NCBI GenBank assembly: GCA_029261355.1
Contig: JAJDBM010000035.1
Span: 1 to 64,000, forward strand
Length of the DNA stretch: 64,000 bases
Direction of reading: 5' to 3'
Source: Nitrospirales bacterium
GTDB taxonomy: Bacteria; Nitrospirota; Nitrospiria; Nitrospirales; UBA8639
The translations under genes and the position numbers were made by a program. Positions 8,548 to 17,096 of this stretch are shown piece by piece. Within the stretch, counting starts at the first letter, position 1. Each line of letters starts with the position of its first letter. The notes beneath the pieces are model-generated. The model saw only the letters and a program-made list of their open reading frames with translations. It had not been told where the DNA came from and ran no database searches.

Positions 8548-9939
8548 TTGTCCTACTCCCGCTGGTATTTCGAAACTCGTTTATCGACAGGTCTTGAATT
8601 ATTTGAGGTCGCCATCTTGAGACATTCAGTTTCTCTCGATCTAGCCCACATTCTAAAAACGGATAAGAAGGTATGGAAGTCCCCACCATCCGAATATGAC
8701 CCTTCTTACCGTTTTGAAGAGTCATCACTCACAACTACATTTACGCCATTCTCTCAAAGAATCTATGCAAACGAGGCCACATTAGGTGGGAACTTCAATC
8801 AAACGATTGTGTGTAGCGTGTGTAAAGAATCCATTAAATTGGTCGTCAACCAGCAGCGAATGTTGGTCATCGCTGCATCAGACTTGAAAAAGAACCCGGC
8901 GTTTACCGAGAAACTTATTAAGTCGCTGCGCCGTAGTGGTAGAGGAGGCCTCCTCCTCGCGATCACCTTGTTTGTGATCGGTCTCTATTCTTCATATTAC
9001 ACTGATCTCAGCTTCATACACGCAGCAACTGCAGTACTAGGATTTGCCTTCGTTTCATTCCTTATCTTTGCCAGTGACGACATACAACGAGGTATTTTAA
9101 GTGAATTGCGCTCACCCAGGCGAGATCTTCTTGTGTCCCCAAAAGAACTGCAGCGTCTAAAGCTGACTACACCAAAATTTGCGCAAGAAGCCTCCTTCGT
9201 TCGATCCATTACCTTGTCATTACTAGACAATGATGGTGACCATACATTTCGCCATGATCCTGTCGGTAGAACTGAATACGAAAGCGGGAACACAACCTAC
9301 AGGACTGAAAATACCGGTGCCGACCTAACACAACTCACTGCACGCTTTTTCCATGAGACTGATAAGGAGTTTCTTCAATTGGGTGGCAGAGATGGCGTTT
9401 CTAGACCGTCCTGGGGCTCTGATGAAATTCCGAACCTGGAAAACTATGAGAAACAGGATGTTATTAACTTCACCGAAAAAGGCATTAGACCTGTTGGCTA
9501 TTCCATCACCTTAGTGTTTAATTCCGCGTTATGGGCATTTCTAATATCGCTCCCGCTGACCATACTTGGAGCTTTTTTCCCAACAGCGGGACACGACTAT
9601 AGAGTACATCGCACCGGGCTCGTTTCCGCATTTGTAGTCGAGTACATCAACGACGACTTTTTTCAATTATGGGTAGTCCTATTCATCGGTGCGTGCATCC
9701 CTGCCTTTTTCTGGAAGCTATCCAAATACTGGTCGTCATTGAACAAAGGGGTCGCTTATCCTATTCTGTGGCTCGGTATAGCGGTAAGTTGCGTTTATTG
9801 GTGGTTTGACGTACCTTTCATAAATGTTACCAACTTGGACGACGCATTATGGGCCACCTTCTACGCTCTTGTCTGGCCTGCGCTAAATATTGTAGTTGGG
9901 AGTACAATCAGGCTACTTCTAGAAGGTAATTCCCGATAA
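8548..9939 (+). CDS. Unrecognised multi-pass membrane protein
   Basis: A frame of 463 codons counted from a TTG at 8548; no ATG start with a good ribosome binding site is visible, and the true N-terminus may have been lost when the neighbouring transposase relic arrived. A short CSVC pair lies near residue 90. Two hydrophobic helices are at about 135-175, a soluble middle with FLQLGGRDG and PSWGSDE follows, and at least four more helices occupy 325-455. I do not recognise the family. The two-block membrane layout with a cytosolic or periplasmic middle is the only functional hint. Confidence 0.6.
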   Translation: MSYSRWYFETRLSTGLELFEVAILRHSVSLDLAHILKTDKKVWKSPPSEYDPSYRFEESSLTTTFTPFSQRIYANEATLGGNFNQTIVCSVCKESIKLVVNQQRMLVIAASDLKKNPAFTEKLIKSLRRSGRGGLLLAITLFVIGLYSSYYTDLSFIHAATAVLGFAFVSFLIFASDDIQRGILSELRSPRRDLLVSPKELQRLKLTTPKFAQEASFVRSITLSLLDNDGDHTFRHDPVGRTEYESGNTTYRTENTGADLTQLTARFFHETDKEFLQLGGRDGVSRPSWGSDEIPNLENYEKQDVINFTEKGIRPVGYSITLVFNSALWAFLISLPLTILGAFFPTAGHDYRVHRTGLVSAFVVEYINDDFFQLWVVLFIGACIPAFFWKLSKYWSSLNKGVAYPILWLGIAVSCVYWWFDVPFINVTNLDDALWATFYALVWPALNIVVGSTIRLLLEGNSR

Positions 9940-10027
9940 AATTCACCTCATTGCAATTCGCTGAAATTTTGAGCTAATGGCATTTGTGCCACACTTTTGT
10001 AAGAGAGCCATTGAAGGGAGATTGCTG

Positions 10028-10702
10028 ATGAAGGATTCAGTAATTCGAGTCGCTTGCCTGATGTTGATGGCGATGCTGTTGCAGGCCTGCATTTCGCCGC
10101 GCGCGTTCATCGAGACCACTGAAGAGGAACAAGTCATGATGGCAGAGAGTCTCAAGCCGGGCATGCGAGTAGCGGTGGTTGCTATTGACGAATGGGGCCA
10201 TTGCAAGTTTTCGTCGTCGTGGGCGGGATATGGCTTCGAGGAAATCCTCCTTCCTGGCGTAGCTGCGGCAACGTCTGAGATGCTGAATCTTGATGCCGAG
10301 GTGTTGGACTATCATCCGGGAAGCGACTGGCAGATGGAAAGGGAGCGGGCGGAGGGAATTGTCTTAGGATGTGACATTACCCCTGAGTTTTTTAAATCGA
10401 AAGGGTTTGGTGCGTATCTGCTGATTCTCCTGCATCAGCAATATCGCGGCACCGACGTATTTAACACGGAGGGAAGGGTCACATACAGACCTAGTTTTCA
10501 GCTCTACTCAGTTCCCAAAACAGGTGAAGGGCGATACATAATGCGCACCACTTCCGATGCGGTTTCCTGTGCGGTGACGTATGAGACGTCAATGGTGTAT
10601 ATAACGACGGATGTTGAATTAAAGGAGCCGGATCGGTGTGCATTTGAATTCGAGGAGACTTATCGTGCACAGCTTGCGAAGCGCGGCTATGGCGGTGGGT
10701 AG
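10028..10702 (+). CDS. Predicted lipoprotein
   Basis: A protein of 224 residues when started at ATG 10028, which gives a proper lipoprotein signal (LMLMAMLLQAC, lipobox LLQAC). An in-frame upstream start exists but would bury the signal. GAAGGGAGA lies upstream. The mature part contains LKPGMRVAVVAIDEWGHC, with two further cysteines in VLGCDI and VSCAV, and no domain I recognise. It begins a run of three lipoprotein genes in the same direction. Confidence 0.7.
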   Translation: MKDSVIRVACLMLMAMLLQACISPRAFIETTEEEQVMMAESLKPGMRVAVVAIDEWGHCKFSSSWAGYGFEEILLPGVAAATSEMLNLDAEVLDYHPGSDWQMERERAEGIVLGCDITPEFFKSKGFGAYLLILLHQQYRGTDVFNTEGRVTYRPSFQLYSVPKTGEGRYIMRTTSDAVSCAVTYETSMVYITTDVELKEPDRCAFEFEETYRAQLAKRGYGGG

Positions 10703-10884
10703 GCGTAAGAGTTCTCTCTTATAGGATTTCTCGTAACCGACAATCCTAGACTGAATGACCATTCAACCGAGAGCCGCGAAGACATACTCTAGGCATCTGG
10801 CGCCATCGTCAGTCAACGATGGGCGCGCATCCATTCCTCCGAATCGATCAGCGAATTTGGCTGCTAGTCTGGGTCGGTGTTGAA

Positions 10885-11520
10885 ATGCGCATGTTCCCCA
10901 GTATGGCGATTGTGATTCTGTTCTTCACGGGATGTGGGCTTGTGGAGAGGTTTGGAGTTGTGGATAAGATGACAAAGCCACAAAATGGCGAGGTCGTCAA
11001 ATGTCATTTCGACACAGACGGATGCTCGCAGTCGCTGAATCCCAACAGGTATGCCTACGTAACATTGCGTGACAACAGAAAACACTATGTTTCAATATCG
11101 CCAATAGGTGCACAAAGAAAGGAATCACTGAACGACACGTCCTTTGATGAGGTGCCCCCGGTGGAATATACCGTGACCGCCAAGACTAGGAGACGCTACC
11201 ATTCTGTCGAGACGAAGCGCAGGGCCGAGGATGTTGCCGGAACTACCCGATTCTTCGATACCCGAGAAGGAAGTGATCGACCTATAAAGACTACAGTCTC
11301 AGTGAAATTGGAGGCAGGCAGCGCTTACGAGATTTCAACAGCTAACGGGTCCCACAACGTGCCGAAAATTACCATTAGAAAAATTGATTCCAGTCGGCTT
11401 AATTTTTCGGCGGCTCAGTGGGGCTGGCTGACCTATCGAAGGCCGGACCTAGGCAGTCACGAAAATACCTATGCCGTGGTGCCTTCGACGATCATTTGCT
11501 CCCCCTGCCAAGACTATTAA
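10885..11520 (+). CDS. Predicted lipoprotein with C-terminal CxPC
   Basis: Started at ATG 10885 (or 10891), the 211-residue product has the signal MRMFPSMAIVILFFTGCG with lipobox FTGC. The mature protein looks beta-rich, with Tyr and Thr repeats such as VEYTVTAKT. It ends in ICSPCQDY, a thioredoxin-like CxxC spacing at the very C-terminus. The next gene starts two bases after its stop and ends in a similar motif, so the two form a pair. Family not recognised. Confidence 0.65.
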   Translation: MRMFPSMAIVILFFTGCGLVERFGVVDKMTKPQNGEVVKCHFDTDGCSQSLNPNRYAYVTLRDNRKHYVSISPIGAQRKESLNDTSFDEVPPVEYTVTAKTRRRYHSVETKRRAEDVAGTTRFFDTREGSDRPIKTTVSVKLEAGSAYEISTANGSHNVPKITIRKIDSSRLNFSAAQWGWLTYRRPDLGSHENTYAVVPSTIICSPCQDY

Positions 11521-11521
11521 C

Positions 11522-12085
11522 GTGAAGATACTGAAAAACAGTCTCTATTTGCTCGTAATTATTTTGCTATTGACATCATGCAATCGTTGGAACTGGGAAT
11601 TGATGGAGCAGTCTCGGACCTCCCCTCTCATGCCAAAAGGTGCCACCTACATTAAAATGGCTGGTCAGCACAACGTCAATCAGCCCTTCACGGTAAAATA
11701 CCGAAATGTTTCATCTGGTCGCACAGGTTGGATTGGCACCTATCCCGTCTCGTTTCTTCAATTGCCCGCTGGAGAGTATGAACTCACCGTGACCCACAAC
11801 GAACTCGTTACAGCAAAGACCGTATCAGACACGAGGCAGGGAACTCGACACGACTATACGTTTGGAGACGATTCGGTGGCAGTGCTCTCTGTAACTCTAA
11901 AGGCCGAACAGGTCTATGATATCGATGTCGTTGAAAAAGAGTCTAAAGCCTTTGTTGTCGTCAGTCGATTAGCAAAGACCCCAGAAGTCCAATCGGACGG
12001 CGAAATTCGCATCTACAAAGATAACAGAGAAAACGTCCCCTTTTTTAGGGCGACTCTCTGTGACCCCTGCCTTGAGAATGAGTGA
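11522..12085 (+). CDS. Predicted lipoprotein, paralog-like with CxPC tail
   Basis: A GTG at 11522, two bases after the stop of the previous gene, gives a 187-residue product with signal MKILKNSLYLLVIILLLTSC (lipobox LTSC). The body has short beta-type strands (LPAGEYELTVTHNEL) as in small PEGA-like or carbohydrate-binding-like modules, though I cannot assign one. It ends in LCDPCLENE, matching the CSPCQDY end of its neighbour. Tight spacing suggests cotranscription and translational coupling. Confidence 0.65.
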   Translation: MKILKNSLYLLVIILLLTSCNRWNWELMEQSRTSPLMPKGATYIKMAGQHNVNQPFTVKYRNVSSGRTGWIGTYPVSFLQLPAGEYELTVTHNELVTAKTVSDTRQGTRHDYTFGDDSVAVLSVTLKAEQVYDIDVVEKESKAFVVVSRLAKTPEVQSDGEIRIYKDNRENVPFFRATLCDPCLENE

Positions 12086-12270
12086 TGAGAGCTTTGTTAT
12101 TTCCGGACGCTTCCGAGAAAGCAAGGGCTCACTGTCGCATTGAGTATCGGACAATCACACTCATCTAATACCACAGGCTATTCTTAGTATTTGCCAAAGG
12201 AAAAACTGCCCCTCCAAGGCCCATCCTGTTTGGGTATCTTGAGCGCACAACCGTAAGTTTCTGTTCATAG

Positions 12271-12295
12271 GCTCCCGCTGGTCCAATCTGGGAGC
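12271..12295 (+). terminator. Hairpin, possible terminator
   Basis: GCTCCC at 12271-12276 pairs with GGGAGC at 12290-12295 across a 13-base loop, followed by TTTCCTCTCC, a weak pyrimidine run. It lies about 190 bp after the lipoprotein genes in an otherwise gene-free gap (12086-12458) and may end their transcript. Confidence 0.35.
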
Positions 12296-12458
12296 TTTCC
12301 TCTCCTGCTGCAACTCAGTCCTTTACGATAGCTGAGCTTAATTGAAAAAGGATTCGTTTCCAGTCGCGTGGTCCATCACCGATGGCGAAGAATCGTACGC
12401 GCTCGTCTCCCATTCCTGCCCTATTTCATATGTCAATGACTCTCGTTAGAATACTCCT

Positions 12459-13127
12459 ATGTGTGGCCGCTATACATTGAGAAAATCCGACATAGACCTA
12501 GCGGCTCAAAAAACGATCGTTCATTCACGAATGAACCCGCGCTATAACATTGCGCCTAGTCAGCACGTTCCGGTGTTTCGAGTGAATGCCGAAGGTCAGC
12601 TTGAAGACCGCACGATCCACTGGGGACTGATTCCCTTTTGGGCCAAAGAATCCAAGCCCAGCTACAGTATGATCAATGCGCGAGCTGAGACCGTACGAAC
12701 GAACCCCGCCTATCGTGGACCATTTAAAAAGAGACGGTGTGTGATTCCAGTCGATAGATGGTACGAATGGCAGCAACAGAAGACTGGCCCGAAACGGCCA
12801 CACTTCTTTCATCTTCCGAATGACGAACTCTTTTTTTTTGCCAGCCTGTGGGATCACTGGGAAAGCGACAACAACAAGACATCTCTTGAGTCATGTACAA
12901 TCATCACCACTGATGCGAATCCGATAGTGCAACCGATCCATCATCGCAGGTTTGTCATCCTTGCCCCTCATGACTATGACGCCTGGCTTGATACGACTAA
13001 TGAGAACAGCACGCAACTTGAACACCTTCTGACGTCTCCATCGATCGGGGACCTTCAATCCTTCCCTGTCGGTCTCGTCGTCAATAATGCGCGATCGGAG
13101 GGGCCACAGTGCGTGCCCCCCCCATGA
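12459..13127 (+). CDS. SOS response-associated peptidase (SRAP/HMCES-like)
   Basis: A 222-residue SRAP protein. Such proteins crosslink through Cys2 to abasic sites in single-stranded DNA and shield them. The catalytic Cys follows the initiator Met (MCGRYTL), with NIAPSQ near residue 30, GLIPFWA, SMINARAET (active Asn and Glu) and CVIPVDRWYEW. The later His motif reads IHHRRFVIL where most members have IHDRMPVIL; the His and Arg are kept but Met-Pro is lost. The C-terminus (VVNNARSEGPQC) is conserved. It opens the C-rich plus-strand block. Confidence 0.9.
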   Translation: MCGRYTLRKSDIDLAAQKTIVHSRMNPRYNIAPSQHVPVFRVNAEGQLEDRTIHWGLIPFWAKESKPSYSMINARAETVRTNPAYRGPFKKRRCVIPVDRWYEWQQQKTGPKRPHFFHLPNDELFFFASLWDHWESDNNKTSLESCTIITTDANPIVQPIHHRRFVILAPHDYDAWLDTTNENSTQLEHLLTSPSIGDLQSFPVGLVVNNARSEGPQCVPPP

Positions 13128-13203
13128 ATAGGCATCACCCATTGATCCTAGGGAGTCATCTCTTTGCCGCAAAATGGTCTCTATCTCTCGAGGATGCTCG
13201 ACC

Positions 13204-13695
13204 ATGAACAAACAGCCATGCCCCATCTGCGGACGCAAGCTTCCCAGGGGTGAGCAAATCGGTCACATCTCAATGGAGGATGCCCCACATGTGCATATGT
13301 GGAAAACGCACTGTCTGTATTGCGCTGTCACCTTGAACCGAATTACCCAACATGACGAGGAGCATGTGCCCTGGTCAAGTAGTCGTGTCACGCTTGCCAA
13401 TCTGATACGACAGCTTGGGGATGACGAATTCGCTGGGATGCAGGACCGAGTCAAGCAATATCCAAGTATCCTGAACGTATGGCGGGAATTTCTCAAACCA
13501 CGTCGTCCGAATGATGAGATCTGGCGATATGCGATCAGTACGACAGATGACCCGTATGATCACGGCCTCACCGTCCGACGAGCGCATCATTTAATTGGGA
13601 GTTTTTGCGAAGCCTCTGTGTTTTGGGAAGAAATAGACCAGAGCATCGAAGACTGTCGGGCGATGGTTGATTACATTTTCAATGACGCGCTTTGA
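13204..13695 (+). CDS. Hypothetical protein with zinc-finger-like N-terminus
   Basis: Started at ATG 13204 the product has 163 residues. The N-terminus has CPICGRKLPRG, then HVHMWKTHCLYCAVTL, giving two CxxC pairs that could bind one zinc ion. The rest is acidic and helical with many Trp and Tyr. I do not recognise the family. It follows the SRAP gene by 76 bases in the same direction and may be part of the same element operon. Confidence 0.6.
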   Translation: MNKQPCPICGRKLPRGEQIGHISMEDAPHVHMWKTHCLYCAVTLNRITQHDEEHVPWSSSRVTLANLIRQLGDDEFAGMQDRVKQYPSILNVWREFLKPRRPNDEIWRYAISTTDDPYDHGLTVRRAHHLIGSFCEASVFWEEIDQSIEDCRAMVDYIFNDAL

Positions 13696-13730
13696 CGACC
13701 TCTTCTCTCTTTCGAAGACCGAACACCGCA

Positions 13731-14109
13731 TCACCTTCCTTCAAACAGTCTTTTCCCGCACATCTTGCCCCCCATCACGACTTGCAGCATGGCAGAGTGG
13801 AACAGCTCGGCGGTCAAATCGGCTAGCGGATGCTCACACACCACAATCAATTGCCCCTCATGCGTCATCGCATACCGCTCATCGAGCAGAGAACAATCAT
13901 TCCCTGCACATCATATCACAATCGATATTCTTGCTCGTGACGACATGCGCCTCAATGCGCAGGCGATTCTTATCCGACCATGTTTGTACGCTCCCCTGAA
14001 TCCACTCCGCTTGAAATCGCCATTGCATACGTTGCGGTTTGGGGAACGGCGTAATCATCCACTCTGACAATTCCCGCTCAAAGACAGTCTGTATATCAGC
14101 CATCGTCAT
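13731..14109 (-). pseudogene. Frameshifted hypothetical gene
   Basis: The minus strand from 14109 reads MTMADIQTVFERELSEWMIT and continues sensibly to CDMMCRE, where a TGA ends it at 13897. In another frame the sense then resumes immediately with DCSLLDERYAMTHEGQLIVV and ends at 13731. A single-base change near 13896-13900 would join them into a protein of about 125 residues. It is either a recent frameshift or a sequencing error. Family not recognised. The only minus-strand gene in a plus-strand block. Confidence 0.55.
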
Positions 14110-14366
14110 CCTTGCATTCCCTCTTACCGGGTAATACGAGACACCATACTGACCTCATCGTCGACTGTTTGTCTGCCGAAACTCGATCCTCCTCAGCACA
14201 GGATCCACGTTATCCACAGCGAGTGACGGGTTGAATCAAGTGATGCAAGTGGTAACTTTTTGTAGGCAGTTGAATCAGGCGGTAGCCATTGCCACAAATC
14301 ATTTAACGAAAGGGACAAGTTCTATCTCAGCTTCAACGCTTCACCATTCCGTATTATCAAAGAGAC

Positions 14367-15008
14367 ATGAAGCAACTGTCTCATCAGCTCATCATCACCA
14401 TCATCGGGCTTTCGCTGAATTTGATCTCAGCGGCTTGGGGAAATCCTAACCCACCTAACATTCCACCTCCACCCGATCTTCCAGCCCTCACGCGGTGTAT
14501 TGCGGCTCGAGCCAATTTTCCCATCGGACGGCACTACTACAAGCATTTCTTTGCACTCGCCGAAACGACGACAGATGGGTTCGCTGAATTCTGTCTGAGT
14601 TTTGTTCAAGATCCCCGTGGCAGTGAACATGCCCCAACCTGGCTCAAGCATTCATCCCATAAAGGATTCCCTGAAGCGCAATTGCTCTTAGGCAGTGGCT
14701 ATGAAAGCGGCACGCGGGTGGAACACGACCCCTCTCTCGCTCGGTATTGGTACGAACAAGCCGCGTATCAAAACTTCCCCCACGCCCTCTATGAACTCGC
14801 TACCATTTACTACAGCGGACAACGCTTAGACATTCCCCAAAACTATTCCTACGCCTACTTCTGGAATCGCTTAGCGTGGCAGTTTCAATTTGCCCCAGCC
14901 GTTGAACTCAATACCATTCTCGAAAAACTCATTACGCCTGGAAGACAACAACAGATCCACAAGCAGATTCACGAGTGGAATCGTACCCATGCTTTTTCAC
15001 AACCCTAA
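14367..15008 (+). CDS. Exported SEL1-repeat protein
   Basis: A 213-residue protein with a signal peptide (hydrophobic core LIITIIGLSLNLISAAWG). The mature part has SEL1-type helical repeats: GFPEAQLLLGSGYESG, DPSLARYWYEQAAYQNFPHA and LYELATIYYSGQ, at about residues 100-165. SEL1 proteins act as periplasmic scaffolds for protein contacts. Codon use is C-rich like the rest of this block. The next gene starts very close downstream. Confidence 0.75.
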   Translation: MKQLSHQLIITIIGLSLNLISAAWGNPNPPNIPPPPDLPALTRCIAARANFPIGRHYYKHFFALAETTTDGFAEFCLSFVQDPRGSEHAPTWLKHSSHKGFPEAQLLLGSGYESGTRVEHDPSLARYWYEQAAYQNFPHALYELATIYYSGQRLDIPQNYSYAYFWNRLAWQFQFAPAVELNTILEKLITPGRQQQIHKQIHEWNRTHAFSQP

Positions 15009-15102
15009 CATGTCAACCAGGAAACGCATCGACCACCTCTCGGGTTCGTCTCATTTTCCTTCTTTTCTTCACACCCATCATTGGTTTTCGCGAGGTCATC
15101 TC

Positions 15103-15546
15103 ATGCCCACCCTTCATCCTTCACACATTCTCGCCTTTCTCATTCATCTCAGTGCATGGCTGTATCGAGACACTCCATCTTGCCATCACCATATGCTGAC
15201 CACGCTCCAAATTTACCCGACTCCCCTGCTCAAAGCCATTGTCCATGCACAACACCTCATTCGGGACACACATATGACGGTTGACCTGTTCAACACGTTG
15301 GGTGTGCCCTCGATTATCCTCGAAACACTCGAGCAATACGCCACCCAGGCTGATGAAAATCCCCTAGAACGGCGTCAGCGTTTAGCCACACACCCACTCA
15401 TTGTCGAAATCACCATCCGACAACTGACGCAGGCCATCGACACCACCGACCTCAATCCTTCAGAGCAGTGCATGCTGGAACATGAACGAATCTTTTGGCT
15501 TGAGCATCGTCAATCTCTTAACGAAGAAGAATTGTGTCATCCGTAA
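15103..15546 (+). CDS. Hypothetical protein of the element block
   Basis: The frame is open much further upstream, overlapping the SEL1 gene. ATG 15103 is chosen because GAGGT sits six bases before it; ATG 15010 is an alternative. The 147-residue product starts with a moderately hydrophobic helix (ILAFLIHLSAWL) and is otherwise helical and acidic, with EQYATQADENPLERRQRLA. No family recognised. Same strand and composition as its neighbours. Confidence 0.5.
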   Translation: MPTLHPSHILAFLIHLSAWLYRDTPSCHHHMLTTLQIYPTPLLKAIVHAQHLIRDTHMTVDLFNTLGVPSIILETLEQYATQADENPLERRQRLATHPLIVEITIRQLTQAIDTTDLNPSEQCMLEHERIFWLEHRQSLNEEELCHP

Positions 15547-15571
15547 TCTGGTGACACAGAAGGAGGCTCCC

Positions 15572-15754
15572 GTGTGTGACCCACGATTTCTGAGTCTGAT
15601 TGCTCTCATCTTGCTGAGTGACTGTGCGAATCATTTCACCATGACGCAAAAGCATGACCTCACCTCAAGTCAGTCCATTTTCCTTGAACCAACTTTGGAG
15701 AAAACGGTCTATCTCGAAGGACGGAATTCTTCTCATAACAAGGCCTTTCACTGA
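15572..15754 (+). CDS. Small lipoprotein
   Basis: A GTG at 15572 behind AGGAGG gives a 60-residue product with a lipoprotein signal (FLSLIALILLSDC, lipobox LSDC). The mature part has SIFLEPTLEKTVYLEGRNSS, a pattern seen in small lipoproteins of conjugative elements (S.FL.P...TVYL..RN.S). That link is from memory, and no other transfer gene is present. It may sit in the outer membrane. Confidence 0.55.
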   Translation: MCDPRFLSLIALILLSDCANHFTMTQKHDLTSSQSIFLEPTLEKTVYLEGRNSSHNKAFH

Positions 15755-15767
15755 AAGGAGGGTGTCG

Positions 15768-15947
15768 ATGAATGACTCAGCACAAAAAAAGAGCCGAGAG
15801 GTCATGCCAACGTCCCACTCCCCTACCAACCTTGCTGACATCTACCAACGCCTGGCACTCATTGAACATCTGGCTCTGACGCCCGACCAGGGCTTCCTCT
15901 ATTGGTATCAACACGATCTTCGATTCTTGCTCACCCTCATCCCTTAA
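15768..15947 (+). CDS. Small hypothetical protein (59 aa)
   Basis: ATG 15768 is preceded by a perfect AAAGGAGGG ribosome binding site, the best in the block. The 59-residue product ends in LTPDQGFLYWYQHDLRFLLT, an aromatic amphipathic segment. Unrecognised, but the start signal and position between two genes of the same strand support it. Confidence 0.55.
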   Translation: MNDSAQKKSREVMPTSHSPTNLADIYQRLALIEHLALTPDQGFLYWYQHDLRFLLTLIP

Positions 15948-16035
15948 GCTGAATCCGAAGACCTCACCCAGTCCAGAGCCTGAGATTCACTCTCTTCTCA
16001 CGCTTTCCTATTCTTCATTGAGTCAAGGAGATCAT

Positions 16036-16524
16036 ATGCCTCAAACACGTCCACGCACGTCTGTGCCCATTATTCGCCTGATGCTCATTCGTGAAAAACC
16101 CGGGTGTTATCAGACAGCGATTTCTTCGAGTCGCGATATTGCGCAACATGCCAAAGACATGAAGCGTGGGGATCGTGAAGAGTTTCGTATCTACCTACTC
16201 AATGCGAAACATCGACTGATTGGGGTCCATACCGTAGCACTGGGAAGTCTGACGGTTGCGATTGTCCATCCCCGTGAAGTCTATAAAGCGGCGGTGTTAG
16301 CCAATGCCTGTGCCATCATTGGTGTCAACAATCACCCATCAGGAGACCCGGAGCCCAGCCCAGAAGATCATGCGCTGACCACACGCCTAGTCGAGGCCGG
16401 AGTCGTACTGGGAATCCCCTTCTTAGATCACATTATCATCGGCCATCACCGTCATTTCAGCTTCGCTGATCAAGGCCAGCTTCGACGTTCTTCTCAATCT
16501 ACCCCACTCACCGAACAGGTCTAA
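16036..16524 (+). CDS. RadC-like JAB/MPN domain protein
   Basis: Started at ATG 16036 behind AAGGAGA, the product has 162 residues, the short RadC form typical of mobile elements (no N-terminal HhH domain). EEFRIYLLNAKHRLIG, GSLTVAIVHPREVYKAA and DHIIIGHHRHFSF are conserved. The metal-binding motif reads NNHPSGDPEPSPED, whereas the family has HNHPSGDP...S.ED; the first zinc His is replaced by Asn. The biochemical activity of RadC is unsettled; this copy may not bind metal in the usual way. Confidence 0.88.
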   Translation: MPQTRPRTSVPIIRLMLIREKPGCYQTAISSSRDIAQHAKDMKRGDREEFRIYLLNAKHRLIGVHTVALGSLTVAIVHPREVYKAAVLANACAIIGVNNHPSGDPEPSPEDHALTTRLVEAGVVLGIPFLDHIIIGHHRHFSFADQGQLRRSSQSTPLTEQV

Positions 16525-16527
16525 CGC

Positions 16528-16737
16528 ATGAATGTCTTTTGGTCTGAACTCATTCGATGGTGGACGTGTGCCTGGCAGACGGTTCACTTTGTGCTCGGTG
16601 TATTTGTCGCACTCATCGTCATCGTCAGTCTACTCTTCGTCAGTCTTCGTATCATCATCACGTTGACGCACGTCAAAAATCCGTGGACACCCTCCCCTGC
16701 TCACTCGCCACGTCTGAATATCAAACGTATGCAATGA
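16528..16737 (+). CDS. Small single-pass membrane protein
   Basis: A 69-residue product starting three bases after the radC-like stop. A strong hydrophobic helix (HFVLGVFVALIVIVSLLFVS) occupies residues 20-45, preceded by a Trp-rich N-terminus and followed by a basic tail. The ribosome binding site is weak, consistent with coupling to the upstream gene. Function unknown. Confidence 0.5.
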   Translation: MNVFWSELIRWWTCAWQTVHFVLGVFVALIVIVSLLFVSLRIIITLTHVKNPWTPSPAHSPRLNIKRMQ

Positions 16738-16760
16738 CCTATCACAAAAGGTGAGGTGTG

Positions 16761-16844
16761 ATGAATAGTCGTCCTCACCTCCACAGTGAGCCCACTCACT
16801 CACATCTCAACAGACTGATGGCTCATGATTGTCATTCCTGCTGA
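16761..16844 (+). CDS. 27-residue His/Cys peptide (tentative)
   Basis: A short frame at ATG 16761 directly after AAGGTGAGGTGTG, a good ribosome binding site. The product is rich in His and ends in HDCHSC. It follows the small membrane gene in the same direction. Support is the start signal and position only. The rest of the gap to 17096 shows nothing else. Confidence 0.3.
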   Translation: MNSRPHLHSEPTHSHLNRLMAHDCHSC

Positions 16845-17096
16845 AAGTATCGAATCCGATACAAAGACATGCTAGAGAGATACTCCTCACAACTCCCTAC
16901 CCGCTCAGAGTCATGCATGTGAAGACCGTTCACTTCACACCTTTTGTATAAGTTCTTGAACCATAAGGTAAAAGGACTCGTCCCATCTCTTGGTATCACT
17001 TTTGCTCGATTTTTCATTGAAGCCCATGCTTCTTACCCATCAATCACACTCAGTGATTAGGGACAAGAATTTCATTAAATGACGAAGGGAGCTGCC

